Assembly (NCBI GenBank): GCA_021846065.1
Contig: JAJZCP010000095.1
Span: 1-6,453 of the forward strand
Origin: Acidobacteriota bacterium
GTDB taxonomy: Bacteria; Acidobacteriota; Terriglobia; Terriglobales; Acidobacteriaceae
DNA length: 6,453 bases
Reading direction: 5' to 3'
Positions 6,211-6,453 of this stretch are shown here, one piece after another. Every line of letters starts with the position of its first letter. Position 1 is the first letter of the stretch. A program made the translations under genes and the position numbers. A model generated the notes under the pieces. The model made no database searches. It saw nothing but the letters and a program-made list of their open reading frames with translations, and was not told where the DNA came from.

Positions 6211-6289
6211 GTCATCCTGAGCGTAGCAAAGGACCTATGTCCTGCAGGGAAAACTCAATGCCTGGATTCTTCGCTTCGCTCAGAATGAC
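6211..6289 (-). repeat. 79-nt palindromic intergenic repeat, copy B (inverted to copy A)
   Basis: The plus strand reads GTCATCCTGAGCGTAGCAAA at the left and TTCGCTTCGCTCAGAATGAC at the right, which is copy A (4589-4667) in reverse complement. The two arms are identical to those of copy A over about 26 and 25 nt, while the middle differs at 10 positions. Conserved arms with a drifting centre point to selection on, or recent copying of, the hairpin ends. It sits between the DUF2007-like gene and the alcohol dehydrogenase, 42 bp after the former. Confidence 0.88.
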
Positions 6290-6334
6290 GAACGATATTT
6301 TGCACCAGCAGAAAAAATTGCGAGGAGTTATGAA

Positions 6335-6453
6335 ATGTCCACTGTAAAGGGTTATGCCGCCAACACTGTCAAAGCACCGCTGACGCCGTACACGTTTGAC
6401 CGCCGCGAACCGCGGCCCGGAGACGTCGTCATCGACATTCATCACTGCGGCAT
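6335..6453 (+). CDS. Zinc-dependent NAD(P) alcohol dehydrogenase, N-terminal part, cut by window edge
   Basis: The first 39 residues match the start of medium-chain alcohol dehydrogenases of the cinnamyl-alcohol/YahK-AdhC type, cytoplasmic enzymes that reduce aldehydes with NADPH. The sequence 'MSTVKGYAA' followed by 'APLTPYTFDRREPRPGDVVI' and 'IHHCG' is characteristic. C38 is expected to be the first catalytic zinc ligand (family pattern CGVCHSD continues past the edge). The start is ATG 6335, with AGGAG at 6323-6327 and 7-nt spacing. An ATG five bases earlier (6330) is in another frame and stops after five codons. The gene follows repeat copy B. The NAD(P)-binding domain is outside the window, so cofactor preference is not seen here. 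Confidence 0.85.
   Translation, partial: MSTVKGYAANTVKAPLTPYTFDRREPRPGDVVIDIHHCG

Noticed and set aside
6330..6347. Five-codon leader frame (MKCPL) overlapping the alcohol dehydrogenase start
   Set aside because: Its ATG is only 2 nt from the AGGAG site, too close for efficient use, while ATG 6335 has proper spacing. It is likely chance.

Overview
The window is ordinary, GC-rich chromosomal DNA. It most likely comes from an acidobacterium of the Terriglobales/Acidobacteriaceae type. This assignment rests on three things: the style of the proteins, the short 'CATTCTGAGCGAAGCGAAG' hairpin repeats that I associate with such genomes, and the alcohol dehydrogenase N-terminus. It is an inference, because there is no rRNA or other marker here. 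I see no CRISPR array, tRNA, rRNA, transposase or phage gene.

Layout. Positions 1-212 (minus strand) hold the 5' end of der, the double-GTPase ribosome-assembly factor. It diverges from a DinG/YoaA-type iron-sulfur helicase at 285-2288 (plus strand). The 72-bp gap between them contains a symmetric TATTATA box that could act as a -10 element in both directions. Next comes an exported metal-dependent amidohydrolase (2356-3813). A small two-helix membrane protein of unknown function (3883-4125) and a DoxX-family membrane protein (4158-4562) follow, probably as one transcript.

A 252-bp intergenic region (4563-4814) then holds a 79-nt palindromic repeat, a TACAAT -10 candidate and a GC-only hairpin just before the next ribosome binding site. 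The third block is a tight operon: queD (4815-5192), queE (5197-5877, GTG start) and a DUF2007-like small protein (5878-6168). QueD and QueE catalyse two consecutive steps of 7-deazaguanine (preQ0/queuosine) synthesis. The DUF2007 gene starts on the base after the queE stop codon. A second 79-nt copy of the palindromic repeat, in opposite orientation, lies at 6211-6289. After it begins a zinc-dependent alcohol dehydrogenase (6335 to the window edge).

No clearly new multi-gene system is visible. The points most worth a second look are the symmetric promoter between der and the helicase, the inverted repeat pair bracketing the queD-queE-DUF2007 operon, the hairpin leader of queD, and the DUF2007 protein coupled to the deazaguanine genes.
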